A stretch of 6,631 bases of DNA, from positions 1-6,631 of the forward strand of contig JANXQZ010000432.1 in assembly GCA_025353235.1 (NCBI GenBank), read 5' to 3'. Under the pieces are notes generated by a model. The model was not told the DNA's origin and did not search any database. It saw nothing but the letters and a program-made list of their open reading frames with translations. A program made the translations under genes and the position numbers. The DNA comes from Bryobacterales bacterium. Its GTDB lineage: Bacteria; Acidobacteriota; Terriglobia; Bryobacterales; Bryobacteraceae. Positions 6,374-6,631 of the stretch are shown piece by piece (the first letter of the stretch is position 1; every line of letters begins with the position of its first letter).

Positions 6374-6403
6374 TTGACTTGGCCGAAACGCACATTCGAT
6401 ACT
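6374..6403 (+). promoter_or_regulatory. Candidate feoA promoter
   Basis: On the plus strand TTGACT (6374-6379, five of six to the -35 consensus) and GATACT (6398-6403, four of six to the -10) are 18 bases apart. The -10 ends six bases before the in-frame ATG at 6410, so the transcript would begin at about that codon. This favours 6410 over 6371 as the start. No clear Fur box is seen nearby. Confidence 0.45.
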
Positions 6404-6409
6404 GAGGTC

Positions 6410-6631
6410 ATGGTGCAACTCGGTTTCAAAAGGCGCGCGAACAGACGCTTATCGTCTGCCGTGAACCTGAGTGAACTCGAGTTTGGCGAACAAGGTATCC
6501 TGGATCGCCTGGAACTGCCCGACGAAGTCTCTAAGAGATTGATGGAGTTAGGCTTCGTACCAGGCAATACCGTCGAGCCTGCCCGCAGCGCCCCAGGCGG
6601 CGAACCCCGAGTCTACCGAGTGGATGGCTCC
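6410..6631 (+). CDS. feoA: FeoA-domain iron-transport protein, N-terminal part (3' end outside window)
   Basis: The frame is open to the window edge and encodes the first 74 residues of a FeoA-domain (SH3-like) protein, the small cytoplasmic partner of the ferrous iron permease FeoB. Recognisable parts are NLSELEFGEQGILDRLE (19-35), a helix DEVSKRLMELGFVPGNTV (38-55) holding the hallmark LGF-PG, and APGGEPRVYRVDGS (61-74). The start is uncertain. ATG 6410 sits six bases after a candidate -10 and gives an 18-residue basic extension before NLSEL; ATG 6371 is in frame but overlaps the candidate -35; GTG 6461 would give an N-terminus beginning directly at NLSEL, as in many FeoA proteins. No start has a well-placed Shine-Dalgarno (GAGG at 6404-6407 is only two bases before 6410). 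The gene is divergent from hsp20. A feoB or a FeoA-FeoB fusion is expected downstream, outside view. Confidence 0.85.
   Translation, partial: MVQLGFKRRANRRLSSAVNLSELEFGEQGILDRLELPDEVSKRLMELGFVPGNTVEPARSAPGGEPRVYRVDGS

Noticed and set aside
6251..6409. CIRCE, HAIR or Fur operator in the hsp20-feoA gap
   Set aside because: I looked for TTAGCACTC/GAGTGCTAA, CTTGAGT/ACTCAAG and GATAAT-type Fur repeats and found none with reasonable matches.
6358..6567. A 69-codon minus-strand open frame opposite feoA
   Set aside because: The plus strand encodes a clear FeoA domain here; the minus frame is Ser/Arg-rich with no family resemblance.

Overview
The window looks like ordinary chromosomal DNA from a moderately GC-rich, Gram-negative-type bacterium. 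The protein styles and the gene mix (HrpB, a lipobox protein, a geranylgeranyl-reductase-family oxidoreductase, HemL, a MauE-type membrane protein with a thioredoxin domain, RlmI, Hsp20, FeoA) remind me most of Acidobacteriota such as the Koribacter group. That assignment is an inference from memory of similar proteins, not a search result. I see no insertion sequence, tRNA, rRNA, CRISPR array, phage gene or attachment site.

Layout. Bases 3-4564 hold five genes, all on the plus strand and tightly packed: the 3' end of the helicase gene hrpB, a small predicted lipoprotein gene, a FAD-dependent reductase gene that overlaps the lipoprotein stop by ATGA, hemL, and a five-helix MauE/DoxX-like membrane protein fused to a thioredoxin-like domain with a CLHC motif. 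Two minus-strand genes follow: rlmI (4575-5735), convergent with the membrane protein gene across a 10-base gap, and hsp20 (5813-6250). A strong intrinsic terminator sits between them. From about 6410 to the window end is the 5' part of a plus-strand feoA, divergent from hsp20.

Function. HemL supplies 5-aminolevulinate for tetrapyrroles. The adjacent reductase probably saturates isoprenoid chains (quinone, lipid or tetrapyrrole tail). The membrane protein looks like a one-chain periplasmic thiol/disulfide relay. Together these suggest a loose respiratory-chain or envelope-redox theme, but the sequence does not prove it. FeoA begins an iron-uptake locus, most of which lies outside the window. 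RlmI and Hsp20 are housekeeping and stress genes.

Most unusual signals. (1) Several genes lack a Shine-Dalgarno sequence and have a -10-like hexamer ending 6-7 bases before a start codon (772, 3632, 6410), the pattern expected for leaderless transcripts; hsp20, by contrast, has a textbook promoter and Shine-Dalgarno. (2) The MauE-thioredoxin fusion. (3) A perfect 9-bp inverted repeat brackets the hsp20 ribosome binding site and overlaps its -10. Nothing here demands a wholly new system; these are the points worth a second look.
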